NCBI RefSeq assembly: GCF_010389155.1
Contig: NC_057768.1
Span: 16,427,664-16,491,663, forward strand
Source: Erigeron canadensis
Lineage: Eukaryota; Streptophyta; Magnoliopsida; Asterales; Asteraceae
DNA length: 64,000 bases
Direction: 5' to 3'
In this document: positions 41,188 to 52,999 of the stretch, in pieces
Layout: each line of letters opens with the position of its first letter
How positions within the stretch are numbered: position 1 is the stretch's first letter
Program-made: the position numbers and the translations under genes
Notes under the pieces: generated by a model
What the model saw: the letters and a program-made list of their open reading frames with translations, nothing else
Database searches by the model: none
What the model was told of the DNA's origin: nothing

Positions 41188-42741
41188 AGAATGATATATT
41201 ATAATGGGAAGGAGGAAGCAGTCGTGGATTTCAAAGACGGTGATAATTTTTCAATCCATGACTTTACTTATTCTTTCAAGAAGTTAGGTTATGATGCATG
41301 TTTTATCATTATTTACAACCAGATAGAAATGATTTAGATGTTGGTTTAAAACCATTTGCTTGTGACAGTAATATGTTAAAATTGGTTTCTTACATTAAGA
41401 TTATAAAATGATTGACATTTACAGTGAGCATGCTATATCAAAAATATGAAATTAGGAGTTTACTAGGCAAAGTAGTGTGGTTACTAAAGATTAACAGAAG
41501 AAAATGACAATTTGCCTAAACAAGTAGTTCAATTTAAGCGAAAGCCTAAGCCTAAAATTAAACTTAAGCCTAGGAAAAGTTTTATAAGACTTTTATTGGA
41601 AGGCCCAAGTCAAGAAAGTTGTGAGAATGAATTTTTGGGCAATCTTAATACTGAGAACCCAAGTCAAGAAACTGATAATTTATAGCAAAATGTAGTTAAA
41701 CCTAAGCCTAGCATTGTTATTGAAGACATAACAGATGATGATCCTGCTATTGAGCCAATTGATAATGCAACACCTTTGGTGGAACCTAATGATCCAAACC
41801 CTTTTGTGCAAGTTAATCATAACCCAATTGAGAATGAAAACCATAATGTGCAAGCTGATGGGGATTTTAGCCAGCATATGGACACAAGTGATAGGGTAAA
41901 TGAGGTGGAGGTGGACGTGTCTAAATTTTAGGAGCATTTTCAAAGAGATGATGAATGGCTTAGGAAATCTGTGGAAGGAGGTGTGGGCAATTTAGAGATT
42001 AATGAAGAAGTTGTGGGAATTGATTTTGATCAATTGGAGAAGGATCAGGGAGTGATGGAGGTACTATTAGAAAGAAGAAATTTAGAAAAGTGAAAAGGGC
42101 TGTGACAGAAGCAGGCAGGGAAGAAACTACCTATTTGCATCTTGGCCAAGCATTTTTATGGCCACGGCAAATTAAAAGTCTGATAAAAAGCCATGCAGTA
42201 GAGACTAGGAAGTATCTCAAATTTGTAAAAAAATATTCCTGCTATTGAGCCAATTGATAATGCAACACCTTTTGTGGAACCTAATGATCCTGACCACGAT
42301 AATGAGCCAATTTAGAATGATCCAACTGACCATGGAAACCATGTTATGCAAGATAATGAGCCAACAAACCATGAAAACCCTTTTGTGCAAGTTAATAATG
42401 ACCCAATTGAGAATAAAAACCATATTGTGCAAGATGATGGGGATTTTAGCCAGCATATGGACACAAGTGATAGGGTAAATGAGGTGGAGGTGGACATGTC
42501 TAAATTTCAGGAGCATTTTCAAAGAGATGATGAGTGGCTTAGGAAATCTGTAGAAGGAGATGTAGGCAATTTAGAGATTATTGAAGAAGTTGTGCGAATT
42601 GATTTTGATCAATATGATAGTGGAGAATGATCAGAGAGTGATGGGGGTACTATTAGAAAGAAAAAATTTAGAAAAGTGAAAAGGGTTGTGACAGAAGCAG
42701 GCAGGAAAGAAACTACCTCTTTGCATCTTGGCCAAGCATAT
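41188..42741 (+). pseudogene. MULE (MuDR-type) transposase N-terminal fragment with internal duplication
   Basis: The start (YYNGKEEAVVDFKDGDNFSI, SFKKLGYDACF) and, after a frame change near 41310, YHYLQPDRNDLDVGLKPF and SNMLKLVSYIK resemble the PB1-like N-terminal domain of plant MuDR-family proteins. Then come a basic Lys/Pro stretch and an acidic stretch (DFSQHMDTSDRVNEVEVD). After it, LHLGQAF, PRQIKSLIKSHAVETR and KYLKFVK sit just before where a MULE zinc-finger/transposase would start. The catalytic part is missing. The acidic stretch is duplicated in tandem (41743-42157 and 42238-42741). Confidence 0.6.
42238..42741 (+). repeat. Second copy of the acidic segment in the MULE fragment
   Basis: Repeats 41743-42157 ('cctgctattgagccaattgat' to 'cttggccaagca') with an extra insert of about 85 bp near its start. 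Confidence 0.8.
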
Positions 42742-43198
42742 TAGGTGTGTCTTTGATTTATTCAATTTTCCCTTTTTTTAGGGTTTCTTATCACGTTTTT
42801 AAATAAAGTCATATATATATATATTATGGGGTTTGGTATGTTATCGTATGACCGTATGCGACAATAAGTATGACATGTTAACACAAAGGTTTCGCGGATT
42901 ATTGCTTCTAAATAAACCAACCATGTTATTTTTTTTTTCAATTTTTAATAGGGCAAAGGATATATCTTTCCAAAAATCATCCTAATAATTCTCCTAATAT
43001 CACAAATACAAGATAAGTGTACTCAAATAATTCTTTTTTTCTAATCTCATTCATTGACTTTGCCAAATGTAACAATCATATTGTTAAGAGGATTTATAAG
43101 AAGTTTTTGTAGGATGATTGATGATTTTCCTTCTAATATATAAAGGTACTAGCTTGGGTATGTATACAACTTTACTTTTTAAGATTAATTGTATAGAA
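42742..43198. other. Non-coding spacer
   Basis: AT-rich sequence between the MULE fragment and the S3 LTR. Nothing recognised. Confidence 0.5.
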
Positions 43199-44069
43199 TG
43201 TTAGGTTGGAAATTCGACCAAGTATGATTTGTTCAGAAAAAGCTGAAGCTCAGTGAAAAATACTTGTACAGAATTCTGAAGTCATTCAAAGTAAGTTCAC
43301 TAAAGCGTCACTTTAGATCAAGATCAGCCCAATCTGAAGACATTTATTCAGAAGTCAATGACTGAAGACTGAATAAAAAGAATCATCTACAACACTTTAC
43401 ACTGATTACGAAGAAGCCTTTTTACTTTATCTCTCTTTATCCAGTTATTTCCATAACACCTGGAAAAGTATTAGATTGAGTAAAAGGTTAGGAATAAATT
43501 GTTAAATGTCACATCAAATGACTTTCACACTTGATCTTAACACATACTTTTAAGGAATCAATTTAAATTCCTTAAAATGTGTCCCAATCTAGTATTGTAC
43601 GGCCAAGTCCATATCAGCATGGACTTTGACTATAAATACAAGGCTTCTCACAAATTGCAAGTTGGTTGGAACTTTTGACATTACAACTTGTGAGATATAC
43701 TCTAAGTAATTCTTACGAGTATTTCCAAGTATGTTAGATCACTTGTATTTCAAGGTTGTTTAGATATTTTCACCTTCATGATTATCTTTGTTCCGCAACA
43801 ACCTTTGTATTTGTTTATATCGATAAATCAAATACATTGAAAAGTACATCGTGTGTCAATGTCACATACTTGATTATATATATATATATTACTTATATAG
43901 TTCCAGCATTTAGTTTCTTGCAATTACTTTTAGTTACTTTACTTTGTTCATATCCATAATCTGGATCGTATTCTGAACTAGTCACTTCTCTAGTTCAGAA
44001 TTACTTGCCAGTCTGGTCTACTTGATATACTTGCTATATTTGACTTACATCTTGTTGTAGGGACTCACA
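43199..44069 (+). repeat. S3 5' LTR with TATA box
   Basis: 871 bp, TGTTAGGTTGGAAATTCG to gggactcaca. tataaata lies at 43631-43638. No second LTR is present in the window. Confidence 0.75.
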
Positions 44070-44071
44070 TT

Positions 44072-44083
44072 TGGTATCAGAGA
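44072..44083 (+). other. S3 primer-binding site
   Basis: TGGTATCAGAGA, complementary to initiator-Met tRNA except the last base, 2 bp after the LTR. Confidence 0.75.
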
Positions 44084-44129
44084 CTCAAGGTTAAAATTCA
44101 TAATTTTTACTACCTTTTGATCTCTCAAG

Positions 44130-46128
44130 ATGTCTGGCACTGTTAATGAAGAAAGTAACCCTAATCTTAACCCTAATGTTAATGTTAACAATCCACCACC
44201 ATTAATCAACAACAATATACCTTTGCATAATGTCCATGTACACTTTCCAAATAATCCTGTTCCTAAATTTGATGGGAACAGTGACACTTTTATTACATGG
44301 AAGGCATGTATGCTTAAGTATATTGCTGGTGTTGAAAGATATTTGACCATCATTTTTAAAGAAGGACCTCATGTTCCTATGAATGCCTCTATTGTTGTCA
44401 GAAACCCTGATGTGACTCCTAGGATGACACCTAAGGAGAAGGATCATTGGTCTGAGGAAGATCATTGGCTGGTAGATCTTGATACCAAGCTTCAGAATAT
44501 GATCTTGTATACAGTTCTTGAAACCCTTATGCCTACACTTGTTTTACTTGAAAATTCAAAATTAATGTGGGAGGAACTTATGACACAGTTTGAAGGAACA
44601 AAAGAGATAGCCGTCACAAGAAAAGTTGCTTTTAAACAAGAAATATGAAGCTTTCTTTGCATTTCCAAATGAAACTTTAACTCAGACTTATATCAGATTT
44701 ACAAATTTGGATAACCAATTAAAAGCTTTGGGTGTTGAATAGGATAAAGAAATCTTGTTGGAAAAGTTTTGTGATATTTTACCTTCTAAATGGGAAAACC
44801 TGATCTTAGTTTTGTGACAAGGCAAAACCTTGCACAGTCATACTCTTGCCTCCTTATATGGAGTCTTTAGGTACACTGAAGAGAACAAAGTTGAGAGAGT
44901 TGTGGCTGAGCAAGATGCCAAAAATCATGCCTCTACCAGTTCTGGTGGGGTTTAGTATTCTGAGCCACATGGAACTACTTTACTATCTTCTGAAAATGAT
45001 AATTCTGACTCAGTGAAGAAGATAGTGGCTGATTTAATGAAAACTAGTATTTCTGATTATGCAACACATGAGTTTGATGAGGATGACAATGGTGATCTAG
45101 TTGCCATGCTGGCTAAAACGTTTAATCGTTTTAAGGCTAAATCTAATCGATCTGGCAAACCCATTGCTTTCAGTGCTTCTATTGATAACTCCAATCTTGA
45201 ATGCTTTAAGTGTGGCAAGAAAGGACATTTCATGAAGGAATGCAGATCTAGTCAACCCTCCTCATCACAATCTGTTCTTAACAATTCTATTTTTCAAAAA
45301 TCTAATGAGAGTTATATGGCTAAGTACAAGAGGATGAAGGCCCACATAGCTCTCATGGCACAAGAGAATTTAAGCAACAATAGCTGCATGATTGCCAAAA
45401 TTGAAAAATGGGAAGATTTTGATGACTCATCTGATGATGAAGAAGAAGTAAGGGACATGTGTTTCATGGCTCGAGAAGATCAAGGTCACTTGATCAAATC
45501 TGATGTTGAATCCGGTCGTTGGGTGGAAATAATAATGAAAAAGGTTAGTGATTTTGGTTTTGAAAGTAATGGAACACAAACTGGACGTTTGGTTCTTTTA
45601 GAGGCTGACATTTCATTTGTCGAGACTATGCGTTCAGAAAGTTTAAAAATGTTTGAAATTAATACTTTTGCACTGAACGTCGGTTAGGCCAGATTAAAAG
45701 AACTGAAGGATGTTCAGTTGGCCCTGAAATGTTATCAGTCTATGATTGCACTTTAGAACTGGAAAAGAAGGAATGGAAAACCATCCTTGAAAAAGAACAG
45801 AAAATAATTAAATCTTGGATGAAAGCACGAAACCCAGATGCTGCCATTAAAAATACTTTTGCAAACTAAAGGGCAACTTATGAATCTGGTGATCTTCATT
45901 TGGCATCTATAATCACTGATTTAGATGCCTTTCCAAAAGGAATGAAACCATAAATTATTTTTCCTGAAGTTGGCAAACAAAAAACAGTGACTGAAGTAGC
46001 CCAGGAACAATCTGAGGGCAAATCTGAAGCAGCTCAGACCACTCCTTCATACAAGAAGGAAAATCCAAAAAGCCATCCTCTTAGTCTTCATTCAAGGTTC
46101 TTAAGAATCAAAAGAAGATGAAAAATAT
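44130..46128 (+). pseudogene. S3 gag
   Basis: The start at 44130 gives MSGTVNEESNPNLNPN. The gag N-terminal domain includes VPKFDGNSDTFITWKACM. A frameshift near 44640 moves the frame to KYEAFFAFPNETL. In-frame stops follow at about 44740, 44815 and 44955. From 45013 a 224-residue open stretch holds the zinc knuckle CFKCGKKGHFMKEC (about 45199-45240) and an acidic DDSSDDEEEVRD patch. More stops follow to the truncation point. Confidence 0.75.
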
Positions 46129-46558
46129 CTAGATTATTCCCAAACGACAACATCTACATACTAGCCAAAGCTAGCATGGGTTAAGTTTAACACTTCCAAC
46201 GTCAATTATACTCGAGTAACATCTACATTATTTCAACATTAGGGCCCTTAACGTGCAACGTGACATGGCAATCCTACTAGAGTCAAGTGTACTACATGTA
46301 CAGGCCATTCAACAATCAAACATCAATCAAACATCACATATTTCAATCATTATAATTAACAATATAAGCATTCATAAATATATCCCAATTAACCCTTCCG
46401 TTGTCCCCATAGCCCAACATACATACGGGATATAGTTACCAAGGTTTATTACCAAAACAACATTTTATTGTGCCCCTCGTGTGACAAAAAGTAATTATCT
46501 TACCTCAAAGTAAATTAGAACGCAACTTTACTCGTTACTCCTGAAAAGTTAGAATACC
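46129..46558 (+). mobile_element. Gypsy-type LTR fragment G1, left part
   Basis: Shares blocks with the solo LTR at 59404-61996: 'gggttaagtttaacac' and 'gggcccttaacgtgcaacgtgacatggcaa' match 60255-60270 and 60363-60393 closely. The first part of that LTR is missing here. The fragment is interrupted at 46558 by Harbinger B and resumes at 50962. Confidence 0.6.
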
Positions 46559-46944
46559 TAAGGGTGCGTTTAGTTCGAGAAAATGTTTCTGGTTTTCCAT
46601 TTCCAATTTTCTAGAAAATGAAAAGGGTTTTCCATTTATAAAAACCCTTGAAAATTTTGAAAACGCGTTCAAAATAAACTATGGAGTTTTCATTTTCCAT
46701 TTTAGAAAACTAGAAAACATGTTCAAATTCACTTGTTTTTGTTTTTTGTTTTCTATTTCTCCATCTTATTATTTATAAACATTTTATGGCAAACTCTCTC
46801 ATTAAAATCATACTTTTTTTTACAAACGATATAGAAGAATAGTCCCAAATCATCTCTATTACGACAATAATAAACAAAAGACAATACATTACAAAAGAAA
46901 AGCATTATAATGAATACTCCAACATAAAACATTAAAACATATTA

Positions 46945-48805
46945 TCAATGTTGCCTACGAGATTGACGACGACTCATGTACTTATCCCACAAGGCATTAG
47001 TGATTGAAGCTCTAACTTGAAGCATTTCGTTATTATCGGTCATGTCAAAAGAAAAACCTTCTTGGATCACGTTTGAGCTTTCACGAGGAACTTCAAGATA
47101 ATCTTGACCATATTCGGTGAATAATTTGTCGGCCCTATCCTCCATTCTTATGTAATTATGCAACGCACAACATGCATGTTGAATCAACATTTGGCGTCTC
47201 AAAGGGTAATTTGGTATAGCTTTTAATATACGAAATCTTGCTTTAAGAACACCAAATGCACGTTCTATGACATTGCGAACAAATGAGTGTATGAAGTTGA
47301 ACATTTCTTCTTTTCCTGTTACACGCTCATCACCTTGCCAATCAGAACGATGATATTGCTCACCACGATATGGGACTAAAAATCCTTTCAAATTTAGATA
47401 CCCACTATGAACAACATAAAAATAATCTACACAAAGAAGTTATAAAATTAATTAGTCAATAAACATATCAAAAGTTAGCTTAAATAAATGAAACTTGAGC
47501 ATGTACTATATCTTACCGCCACTCGGCATAGGAAATTTGTTTTCTGGTCTATTAATAGCATCATAAAAAACCCGAGAGTCATTAGCCGTTCCTTCCCAAC
47601 CGGTATATACAAAAGTAAACATCATGTCATGTGAGCAAACCGCCATAACATTTTGAGTGACAAGCACCGCTTTTCTTCCTCGAAATGACTTTTGTTTTGA
47701 TGCAGGTGCCCAAGCTGCAACATGAGTACCATCAATGGCGCCAATACAATTCTGGTTAAGATTGAATGAAACGTGAATGATATAAAAAAAATGACCAGCA
47801 ACTTTGATATATCATTATCAAAGAGGTAAATCATATCTTCAGACTTAAATACAAATCAGATATATATATAAAATGCAAGTAGGATACATAGCTAATATAG
47901 GATCTTAAGTGGAGAACTTGGTTATGGACCAAATACAATTGGGCTGTTTCCTAACAACAAGCCTTCGAATTTATTGGTACCCAAGGTGTATCAACCACAA
48001 CCAAAGTAAATCAAAACTTTTGACTTCAAAGATACAGAACCGTCAATCATTTCAAAGTATAATTATGAATATAAATCAAATAACTTAGCAGGTATTCATG
48101 TAGGTCCATTCTGACCTGTTAACCAAAACCAAAGTAAACCACCAGACCCACCAAGTGCACTAAACCACCAGACCCGCCAGACCAACATATGAGACCTGTA
48201 ATGACCAAAATTAAGCGAACTAAAGTTGACCCCAAAAGCATAAAAGACAAATGAAAAAGCAAAAAAGACAAATGAGGAAAAACTAATCCAAATTTTGTTT
48301 GTTTGAATACCTTGAAGAATGGATACCATCTTGAATCTGCTAGAATTTCCGGTTGAACTGCACCTCTATCAACGGGTTTAACCACAGTTAACGCAAAGGC
48401 CTTTAGTGCTCTCAACACAGTTTTAAACCAGTAATGAATTGTTCCAGTAGAATGTTGAAACCGATCTGAAACTTCTCTTTGTGTATTACCATGGCATAAA
48501 ATCCGCAAAGTCATTGCCATGCCTTCTTCTATACTTACATTCCTAGAATCTTGCAATAAACCCAATAACTTTAGTTTATCACATAAATTTAAAAACACAT
48601 GTGGCTTCATCCTAAATAACTCGTAGCATTGGATAGGATTCCCACAAACTATTTCCCGTAAATACTCTTTTTCGCTAAGGGTAGAGGTCCTGCAAGGCTT
48701 TCGGTCGAGTTTGACGTGCTTCTTTAGATACATAAACATTACCAAATCAATATGGTCTTCAGCATCTTCATCTGAGCTTGAGTTGCTACTTGATGATACT
48801 GACAT
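46945..48805 (-). CDS. PIF/Harbinger transposase (ALP1-like), three exons
   Basis: Nuclease of the IS5-related Harbinger superfamily, expected to cut TWA targets with ORF1. Exons on the minus strand: 48805-48311, 47751-47517 and 47426-46945. Both introns are GT-AG. The sum is 1212 nt, giving 403 residues. The N-terminal helix-turn-helix region includes REVSDRFQHSTGTIHYWF. First catalytic Asp: AIDGTH (D172). NDSRVF is conserved at 222-227. The family motif D-x-G-Y reads H-S-G-Y (H250), replacing the second catalytic Asp. The final Glu is in RNVIERAFGVLK (E298), 47 residues after H250, the spacing known for plant PIF (DD47E). The gene is structurally intact but probably catalytically impaired. 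The alternative is a domesticated or regulatory protein like ALP1. Confidence 0.85.
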
Positions 48806-49038
48806 CCTGCATAAAACATAAAGTAATATAATAGACTACCCGCAAACTACTTGTTATGATACAGTACTCAATCAAAGGATTTCCATAACACCACCACAAG
48901 GATTTTCATCACATCTTGCATAAAATAAGTACCATACATCAATAGATTCATAACTTCATACATAGTTTTAAAGATAAACCAAAGATGCATATTTTACATA
49001 AAACTACACATAACTTGATTGTCACAAAACAAACAAAT

Positions 49039-49941
49039 TTAGTTATCTAAATCATCAAGCCAATCCTTCTTCCTATCATCGGGCATTAACATAAACATCC
49101 TCCTCCAAGTAACATCATAGAAGTAATCGAGTGCTTTGTTATAAGAGGATCTGCTAACAGAAGGTATTGCATTAAGGGCATTCATGCAATCATCAATAGT
49201 GGACTCCTCTCTCATAGAACTTGTAGCTTCATTAGGGTTAGCTCTATATTTCGCGGCTTTTGCTAAATTTTTCTCTTTCCTAGCCGCCACAGATTCAGAC
49301 CATAAATCCATGAAACTGTCCATTCTATCTTTCTCAGAATTTCGTCCTGCTCTTCGCCTACCCGGTTGACCCCCAAAATCCATATCCAAGTCCATCTTAT
49401 GTTTTTTACTACTACTGGAACCACCCTCAGAATCACCAACCTCGACATCAGCTAGATATTCTTCCTCAAGTCTATGTTCTTGTGGTGAAGTTAGAGGAGC
49501 AGTGGTCGAAGCATTATGAAAAGTACCCGAAGCAGTTGATTTGCTAAAGACCATACTCAATAACGGATATATCTTGCAACCCTTTTTATTAATACTTGCA
49601 AAGGCTTTGTTTTGCTGAATAAAGACCTTCCATACATCGTCGGGAGCAAACACATGACCCGTTTGAGAGTCCCAAGTGACACCCGTCCTATTTATTAGTT
49701 CAGTGAATTTAGTATGAATAGCTTTTAACCGATGGTATTTGGCTTTCAACTTTTCAGGACCATAACTCAATGCAAACTTAACTAAAATTTTGTCATCCAA
49801 TTCCTTCCAATTGGTCATTTTCAAAGTCGGTGTTGAATTTGGGTCTTTCTTAACTTTCTCTGCTAAAAGGTCTAAGAAAAACTTCACACAATCTTCAGTC
49901 CACTCCATGGTATCCCCACTAATTCCATTGTGTCCACTCAT
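49039..49941 (-). CDS. Harbinger B ORF1, Myb/SANT-like DNA-binding protein
   Basis: 300 residues, uninterrupted, start MSGHNGISGDTMEW. The Myb/SANT-like domain comes first (WTEDCVKFFLDLLAEKVKKD, TNWKELDDKILVKF, KAKYHRLKAIHTKFTELINRTGVTWD). It is followed by VFAPDDVWKVFIQQNKAF, a segment typical of plant 'L10-interacting MYB domain-containing' proteins. An acidic/serine-rich middle with the basic patch GRRRAGRNSEK could be a nuclear signal. The C-terminus (YFYDVTWRRMFMLMPDDRKK) is the usual ORF1 tail. In characterised Harbinger elements, ORF1 binds the ends and brings transposase into the nucleus. It lies upstream of the transposase on the same strand with about 230 bp between. Confidence 0.85.
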   Translation of the reverse strand: MSGHNGISGDTMEWTEDCVKFFLDLLAEKVKKDPNSTPTLKMTNWKELDDKILVKFALSYGPEKLKAKYHRLKAIHTKFTELINRTGVTWDSQTGHVFAPDDVWKVFIQQNKAFASINKKGCKIYPLLSMVFSKSTASGTFHNASTTAPLTSPQEHRLEEEYLADVEVGDSEGGSSSSKKHKMDLDMDFGGQPGRRRAGRNSEKDRMDSFMDLWSESVAARKEKNLAKAAKYRANPNEATSSMREESTIDDCMNALNAIPSVSRSSYNKALDYFYDVTWRRMFMLMPDDRKKDWLDDLDN

Positions 49942-50961
49942 ATCTATATGTCACCCAAAGTGTAAACATTACAAGATATTCATACACATTTATACACATT
50001 ATATATATATATAGACTTCCCATAAAAATAGAACAAATCAATCAAACAATGCTTTGATCAGGCAGTCTAGCGAATTTATACATAACAACTATCACAAAGT
50101 AGTAATTAACTCTTAAGTAGCCAACTAAAATACCACAACTAGTGAACCTCGATAACAATCAAGCCGGTACTAGCTAATGTATCATTCAAACTTAAATATA
50201 AATTTTCATTCAGACATTACATCAAGCAGGTTGTATGCATTTCATCACGACATTGAACAGATCTCAGCCAAACACTATGCTCGAACTAGCAATTCATACT
50301 CAATTCCATGTACATGCTAACAGTTTTTTAGCTCTAATTCTCAAACAAACAGGTTTCCCACTTGATATACAACTAAAACTAAATCAACAAAAATCACAAA
50401 TAAACAAACATTATATATACTTCCATAAATATATATATATATATATAGATTTATTATATTCAATTTGAGATAATTATTGTTACTAATAGATGAAAAAAGA
50501 ATAATATACCTTAGATTAAGAAAGGATGATGACGAATTGACGATTGATGATGGGGTTGATGAAGACCGACGGGGGGTTGCTGGAGATCAGTGGTGGTGGT
50601 AATCAGAGGTGGAAATCGGTGGTGGTGAGGCAATTGATGATTGGGTTGATGAAGACCGAAAGTGGTGGTAATCGGTGGTGGAAACGGGCGGGAGATGGCT
50701 GCCGGTGAAGACCGGGAAAGAGGTGAAGGAGGCGACCACTATGTTTGGGAAGGAATGATATGAGATATAGGTTTATAAATGTATGGAAAATAGAAAAGTA
50801 GAAAACGGAAAACCAAAAAAAATAGTTTTCAGATTTTAGTGAAAAAAATGGAAAACGGATTTCTTAGAAATATATAAATTGAACGCGTTTTTTGTTTTTC
50901 ATGATTTCTTAGAAAATGAAATGGAAAACTGGGGAGTTTTCTCGAACTAAACGCGCCCTAA

Positions 50962-52406
50962 ATATTTAAACAAAGATAAAGGCACGTATGTCACTGTAAA
51001 TCATTTGATCATGTTTAATCAGATAAAGATCCTACATAATCATACGTGATTCAACATCAAAGCCTTTAGCCACTAACAATCTAATTATTTCTTTAACCCC
51101 CCATTAATATTAATAGAACTTATATATCTCTATGTCATGCTCATACCATCAAAACTTAATCATGCGAATACTCGGTCCCTTCGCATGTAATCAGATTCAT
51201 GTATCTATTCGAAATCTATATTGCACCTTAACACAACATCGAACATTTACAAGTTTCCATGATCTAAACAAACGACTAACAATAAAATTGTATTCTTTTT
51301 TTTTTCAAACATGTCTATGCGATCGAAACTCGACTCAATAAACGTTTGTTACTTTCAAAACGACACGTGCAGTAAAACTAGGATTGATGTTACCATCAAT
51401 CCGTAGAACGCAGAAACTCGAAACTAAATCATGTTCTGTACTCCAAAAGTCAGTATCGGGAAAGTTGAATTCTTTTTAACTTCAACGTTCAAAACATTAG
51501 TTTTTAAGATTCACTAAGACATCTATGATTACTTTTAATTTTCCCAAAAATAACATAGCTATATTGCGATATATATATTACAATCTGCTAACTGAAACCT
51601 TTAACTAACAAAAGATCTTGATTGTATTATAGCTGCCAAAATATACCAGTATATCACAAAACTTACGTAGACCAGCATGAACCTCTATTAAACTAAAAAT
51701 AAGACTTACATGTAAACCCATCTAGACGTATTGAATCACCAAGACGATTCTATAAATAGATAGTGTTAACGACACTCGAAACCTCTTCGAATCAACGCCA
51801 TGTTACATGCAGTTCTAAAGAAGTGTATTTAGCTAAAGAAACTAGAGCCGATTGTTACCTTTAAACACTATAGACTCTGAACGAATATGTATTGTGGTCG
51901 ATAACTCGTATGATCTCAATCCCGGTTAAATCTTGCTACGTTTTGCTGCCACTTCTTCCTTTTAGCTAGTTTGGTTTCTATTTTGCGGCTGTATACAGTA
52001 GGGTTTTTCTTTATTCGTTGTTTTTATATATATGATCATGCGATACACAATATAAATATATATATAGATATTATATATCTAGAATATATGGCAGCAAAAT
52101 AGATCCTATTACTCCCGTCGAGACGAGCCAACGTAAAACTTAGAGCCCAACTTTATTACAACTTTCGACTTATGGACCTAGCCCAAAAACTAACTCTTTA
52201 TCATTACGTGATGCTGCTTCGATTTATCTGCTTTTACTGCTTTGTTTAAAGTCTTAATCAACCAGCATTGTAATTTACTTTTATTTATTTATAGTCTTGG
52301 AAGCTAAGAACCTATCACAAACACTAGCATTTTATAAACTAATTTTGACAGTCATTAATTCAACTATTTCATTAATTTATATTTAAATAAAATTTAGGAT
52401 GTTACA
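50962..52406 (+). mobile_element. Gypsy-type LTR fragment G1, right part
   Basis: Resumes after the Harbinger B target duplication and ends 'ttaggatgttaca' at about 52406, the same LTR end as 61984-61996. It is non-coding; its ORF at 51132-51341 is spurious. Combined length with 46129-46558 is near that of the matching part of the solo LTR. Confidence 0.6.
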
Positions 52407-52999
52407 TTGTCAATTAAAAAGGTTTGTATGTATGTCACACACTAACATCAAGTATTAAATCATTATGACTGGCACACCATAACTCATTTCAATGCATCTG
52501 GAGGTTGAATAGACACTTCAATATCACTGGTGGATTAGGCCAGTGAAATATGCATTGATGGTACACTGGAGGGACACTCCAGTAAGTACCCAAATTAGAC
52601 CATACTGGTAACCTGAAACACACACATCAACTAATATAAGTAAATAAGAGGGACACATTTACAAAGCGACTGAAATCACCTCAAACATGCACTTCAACTT
52701 ATCCAGTATTAGTGAGAGGGACACATTGACAAGGTACCAGAAATATTTTCAAGAAAATTTGTCCAGTGAGAAAATAAATTAATAAATTCCCCCTGAAATT
52801 TAGACACAAAAAGAATGTGGTCTGAGTCTTCCCCCTGGAATGGTGATCCATAAATCTATCAGTGTAAAGATAGTATTACAAAGGCGTTTGATAGCTTTAC
52901 TGGTATAGATTTACAAATCTGGAAATCAAAGAACCAAGCCAGTGTCACAAAGGTGTTCATAACAAGGTTCCAGATTTAAAGGTTCAACATTCCCAACTC

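Larger units (their letters stand above)
43199..46128 (+). mobile_element. Ty1/copia element S3, LTR plus gag only
   Basis: LTR 43199-44069, primer-binding site 44072-44083, then gag in + orientation. It ends abruptly near 46128, where a gypsy-type LTR fragment begins. The gag is related to S1/S2 (same VPKF and CFKCGxKGHFMKEC layout) but distinct in sequence. Protease onward is missing. Confidence 0.8.
46562..50958 (-). mobile_element. Structurally complete PIF/Harbinger transposon (Harbinger B)
   Basis: The terminal inverted repeats are GGGTGCGTTTAGTTCGAGAA on the left and, mirrored, GGGCGCGTTTAGTTCGAGAA on the right. A TAA target duplication lies at 46559-46561 and 50959-50961. The element is 4397 bp and has both genes of an autonomous Harbinger on the minus strand: a Myb-like ORF1 (49941-49039) and a three-exon transposase (48805-46945). 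Neither carries a stop or frameshift, which is unlike every other element here. A TG-rich leader and a possible leader-intron donor (AAGGTATATT near 50510) lie upstream of ORF1. Confidence 0.9.

Noticed and set aside
49184..49369. Short + strand ORFs across Harbinger B ORF1
   Set aside because: Antisense shadows of the intact 300-residue ORF1.
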